Source: Datnioides undecimradiatus (lineage: Eukaryota; Chordata; Actinopteri; Lobotiformes; Datnioididae). From it: a stretch of DNA of 64,000 bases. Made by a program: the position numbers and the translations under genes. The notes under the pieces are model-generated. The model had not been told where the DNA came from. It saw only the letters and a list, made by a program, of their open reading frames with translations, and ran no database searches. Positions 60,401-64,000 of this stretch are shown piece after piece. The first letter of the stretch is position 1; each line of letters opens with the position of its first letter. The stretch lies in assembly GCA_008933995.1 (NCBI GenBank), contig WARS01000014.1, positions 8,913,192-8,977,191 on the forward strand, read 5' to 3'.

Positions 60401-60666
60401 CTGACTTGGCAGACAGAAGAAAGACGGAGAGAAGAAAGAAGTGCACACAACCCAGTGCGATCAAAACGCCCAGCAAATAATGATGCTCTAATGCTGCAAA
60501 CAACGGACAACAAAAAAACACTGCAACTCGTGTTCATCAGGTGCACCGCAGGTGGGCGGTAACAATGGTAGCTCGTATCAAACTTGTGCGGGTTCAATGG
60601 ATGTATTCATGTTAACAGAGGAATACAAATTGCAAATACATTTTTTGTTTACTATAATTTTTACGA

Positions 60667-60687
60667 TTTTTTTTTTTTTTTTTTTTT
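60667..60687 (+). repeat. Poly(T) run
   Basis: Twenty-one T residues, followed by GAAAAAAAG. Confidence 0.9.
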
Positions 60688-61248
60688 GAAAAAAAGTACA
60701 AAAAAGCCTCGCTCATGATAAAGCAGCCCGGATCCTGTCCACCCGTCCACCCCAAGCACCTCTTCACTCATACAATGCGACCTAGACCTCAGCAGAAAAC
60801 CCTCCGGCTTCACGATACTTGCCAATTTTCTTTATTCCTGTCGCCAGCTGTGGCGGAGATATTTAAACTACAATGGGAACTGCAGAGAGTTTAGCCGAGA
60901 CAGCTTCTGTTGTCTTGTGTCGGGCCTCGAGGGAGCCGGAGATGTTTCCTCCTGGATCTCAGTCAGCTGCTCTGGCTGAGAACAGCATTTCAGTCAGCCA
61001 AACTGACTGATATCAGCAGAGGAGTTTATGAATAAGTACACATTTTCTAAAATGTTGTCAGACTGTAACACTAATGTGTATACACAGTAAGCTACTCTTT
61101 GAGTCCACCCCAGGGGGAAGCAGCGATACAGATGGCATCAGTGAAGACGAGAGGCACCGCAGTCTGTTTTGAGCTTCACAGGCAGGTAAACACGGATAAT
61201 CCCCGGTCTGAGCGGGCTTTCAGGGTCCACCATTCAGAGCTTTAACAG

Positions 61249-61376
61249 CAATGCATAGTGGGACATGTAGTTCATGACAGACTTAGTGTTAGGGGCAGCT
61301 AGCTGGGGGTCAGGCTCACCTTGAATGACACCTGTGTGCTCCAGTGTGCAGTGTTGCGTTATGGGATATGTGGTCC
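61249..61376 (-). promoter_or_regulatory. Pair of ZNF143 (SBS)-like motifs
   Basis: On the minus strand, AACTACATGTCCCACTATGC (61273 down to about 61254) and GACCACATATCCCATAACGC (61375 down to 61356) both resemble the ZNF143/Staf site ACTACAATTCCCATMATGC with a few mismatches. They lie about 100 bp apart in the same orientation. Such motifs mark vertebrate promoters but are also carried by repeats. A third, nearly identical core lies at 56578-56595. Confidence 0.3.
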
Positions 61377-62115
61377 TCCAGTGACAATGCTTCTTAATCT
61401 TTTTATTTAATTGAAAGTGTCATTATTCAAGAAATATATGTTAATACTGGCCAATGTCAGCCAACAGGTTCTGTCCATAGTGACATGCTGTATAAATGAT
61501 TGTGCTAACGACCAATCAACATAAAATGGACTGCAGACACGGATTAAAGAAGAAAAGGTAAAAGGGCGGCTCGGTGGCAGGTTCTACAAAGATAGACCAG
61601 GAGAACGCAGCCACAATCCACAATACAACTACCACAACAATATCAAGACAACCATGTACCAGAGCTCCAGAACCTGCTAACATCCTATTTGCTTTTCAAA
61701 CTGAGTAACTGGCTTTGCTTGACGACCAAAATGTTACATTCTCAAGGCTGAAGAACATTTAGCTGAAACGCATCATGTTCCATTAAAAACAGCAATCAAT
61801 TAGGAAATTCTGAGAAAGGTAGCTAATGTACTCATGTGTTGGCAATCACTGAAAAATAGAAGATCTGGAAATGGGAAACAACTATTGGGTAGATTGCCAT
61901 TAATTTTAATACAGACACTCGTGGTCACCAGAGGATGAGTCCTAGTGACTTTCTTTACCATTATACTCCTGAGCATGTTAGCATCTACCTTAAAACTGTG
62001 CAAAACTATGCAAACTATGGACTGATCCTCCACTGCTGTTTTACTCATTGTGGCCGTGATAAGGTAGATGAAGTAGATTGACTGTACCAATGGTTGTTGC
62101 CCACTGGTCAGTTCT

Positions 62116-62476
62116 GGGGGTGGTCAAGTGGATAAAGAGGTGAGACCCACAACCTGGAAGCAACCAAGATGCCGGTTCAAATCCAGATCAGATCAGATGA
62201 GAGGTCGGCACGGAAGACATGAGAGGAAGAAACCTCGACCGCGACTGCGACTGTGACCGAGATCTGCATCATTTGGCCACCACTTTGGGCCCTTGAGCAA
62301 GGCCCTTAACCCCACTAGTTGCTCCCCGCCTTAAAAGTGGCTGCCCATTGCCAGCATGCGTGTGTGTGGGTTGCACATGCATGTGCGTGGGTAAAATGCA
62401 GAGGTCAAATTTCCACTTGTGGATAATAAAGTGAATCTTCCACTTGTGGACAATAAAGTGAATCTTCTTCTTCTTA
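62116..62476 (+). mobile_element. tRNA-derived SINE with duplicated 3' tail
   Basis: It has a tRNA-like head with A-box-like TGGTCAAGTGG (62121-62131) and a perfect B box GGTTCAAATCC (62174-62184). The body carries CCCTTGAGCAAGGCCCTTAAC and TAGTTGCTCC, then AAATGCAGAGGTCAAATTTC. This order is well known from fish SINEs (TTGGGCAAGGCACTTAACCC...AAATGCAGAGGACAAATTTC...AATAAAG). The tail TTCCACTTGTGGATAATAAA-GTGAATC is present twice in tandem (62411-62437 and 62438-62464) and ends in TTC repeats. The right boundary is set after the TTC run. No clear target duplication was found. Confidence 0.8.
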
Positions 62477-64000
62477 TCGGTCTACTTGGCTTGACTTCTG
62501 TCAGCTTTATTATGATGATGTGGGGCGAGTCTGGAATTGATAGAGAAATTGGAAAACGAGAGGAAGTGGGGAGAGTGAGAGAACCACACAGAAAAGTAGA
62601 AAGAACACCAACTGCAGAGCTCAGCAGTTATTCAATACCCAAAATAAATTAAAGAAGACGTTATTGGTCACTAACAATCTTCTAAGGAACCCGGATGTCC
62701 AATCTGTCCAAGGCACTTTCTGCTTCAGAGTTAATTTGCTGTAATGATCTCCCACAGCTAGCCAGGGGCCTGGAGTCTAGAATGAACTGGGAATCGAATC
62801 TGCTTCTAGTCGCTGTTACGCCCCTCAACGACTTATGATTCTATCAAATCATTGTGGTCGCCAACCGCCACCCGGACACTGATGTCTGTCAGAGCTGAGC
62901 TTCTCAAAGCCTCAAGCCTTTGAGTTTGCACATCACTTTTGATGTCAAGTGTTTTAATGATGATCTGCCGCATGCCTTTTGATGCAGGGCTAATCCCTAA
63001 CATGGCATAAAACTACCATCACCAGCATGTTTTGCATATACAGACATACTGAAGTGTAAGTAAGCTTCTCTTTTGGTAGCTTTAGATAATGAGCTAAGGA
63101 ACATTAATCATGCAGATGTTCGTTTGGGCGAACAAGGAGGTTTTCCTCTGAGGACCAGAGCATGTCTGCTTTTAACTGTTGCATTAACATCAAGCAGAAT
63201 CGAGGGAACATTAGGTCAGGCTGGTTAAATACACCAGTGGTGGCACGCCCACACATTTCACTTCTTTGGGACTGATTGTTGTTTACTGGGAGGTTGCCGA
63301 CTCTGCTCAGTTCTTCATATCTCCATAACCTGTTCAGGGACCTTTATCATTCATATAAGTCAGTGCAGTTTGGTGACCTCATAAAATCCCAGCAGCTCTA
63401 GCCAGACTGAAGACACCTGTGTAACTGTGCACAGCTACATATTATGCAGGGAAGAGGGATCTTGCACATTCACTGCATGTCAAATCGTGCACGACTGACG
63501 TACTGAAACCTTACACTGTGTAAGCTGTTGATGGACATTGTTCTCCCACAATACCTTGCAGAAGGAAAATAGTGCAGCGAATTGAGAAGTGAATTGTGGT
63601 GAAACAGCACCAAATGAGTGTTGAATTCACAGTCACAGTTTGATAAACATGTGACGTCAAACAGATTGTAGTCTTTCTTTTAAAATATGTATTTATATAT
63701 TTGAAGTGTACATGAAGATTTTGCATTGGATGGATTTGAGACATGAGTTATGTCACAGTTTATTTCACAATGTACAATTTCAACCTGGCTGTATTGGGAG
63801 ACAATTAGACTCGTCATTGATGGATAAAAAGCAGCTGGAACACATTTTTTGCTGATGTTCCATCAAGAGTCCTGGAAATGAATTGTCTGAGGAGCAACGG
63901 CGAATGGAAAATGTCTAAAAATGTGTCCGCTATTGTCTGTCTGTTTACGTAATGAATGGGTCTGGGACACTTACATGTTTTGAAAATGCATCATCACATC
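62477..64000. other. Anonymous region
   Basis: No gene, RNA or recognised repeat was seen. The 77-codon minus-strand frame at 63511-63744 has no support. Confidence 0.4.

Larger units (their letters stand above)
56268..62115. other. Anonymous region
   Basis: No supported gene. It contains T runs (56285-56298, 60667-60687), a pyrimidine-rich stretch (about 56950-57440), ZNF143-like motifs (56578-56595 and 61249-61376), a strong minus-strand splice donor match at 60048, and moderately CpG-bearing sequence at about 60050-60330 and 60720-60930. A short GGGCGGCTCGGTGGC at 61564 resembles the first bases of a SINE head, but no body follows. Confidence 0.4.

Noticed and set aside
61564-61680. GGGCGGCTCGGTGGC as a possible SINE start
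   Set aside because: Only about 15 bases resemble a SINE head. The following sequence does not match any SINE body I know.
62121-62184. Possible tRNA gene (A box and perfect B box)
   Set aside because: The sequence continues into a standard fish SINE body and tail, and no clean cloverleaf acceptor stem is formed. It is the SINE head.

Overview
This window looks like teleost fish nuclear DNA, most likely percomorph. The composition is moderately AT-rich and rich in (GT)n/(CA)n microsatellites. It also holds many fragments of short interspersed repeats I recognise as common in spiny-rayed fishes: tRNA-derived SINEs, a family of TG...CA-bounded LTRs, a degraded LINE, and several anonymous fish repeats. 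Family identifications come from memory of typical fish repeats, because no database could be searched.

I could not support any complete protein-coding gene. The longest uninterrupted reading frame is about 150 codons. Most of the frames of 60-150 codons fall in repeats, in microsatellites, or in sequence with no splice or promoter context. The best reading is an intergenic stretch or the inside of a large intron. Three weak exon-like signals are worth checking: 51993-52180 on the minus strand, a 90-nt segment at 55622-55711 on the plus strand, and a strong minus-strand 5' splice-site match at 60048.

Layout. 1-2600 is dense in repeats: an LTR running off the left edge, two inverted copies of a ~235-bp repeat about 1 kb apart, a SINE tail, another LTR and an anonymous repeat with a CRE palindrome. 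2600-6800 is CpG-richer and full of microsatellites. 6800-19600 is mostly unassigned sequence with scattered fish repeats and one LTR. 19600-30400 is mostly anonymous, with a 21-bp minisatellite split by a SINE fragment near 22.1 kb. A solo LTR with a 6-bp target duplication lies at 30390-30820. 30.8-41.2 kb is anonymous, with a young 82-bp tandem duplication and a pair of perfect hairpins near 36.8 kb. 41.2-42.7 kb holds a fish repeat followed by a degraded LINE. 42.7-54.7 kb is mostly anonymous, with one LTR fragment. 54.7-56.3 kb holds an LTR, the 90-nt exon candidate and a SINE with target duplication. 56.3-64 kb is mostly anonymous, with ZNF143-like motifs and another SINE.

There are no interacting genes to describe. 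No CRISPR array, operon, integron, rRNA or convincing functional tRNA gene was seen, and nothing in the window amounts to a new biological system. The findings are mainly repeat structure and a few candidate exons and regulatory sites.
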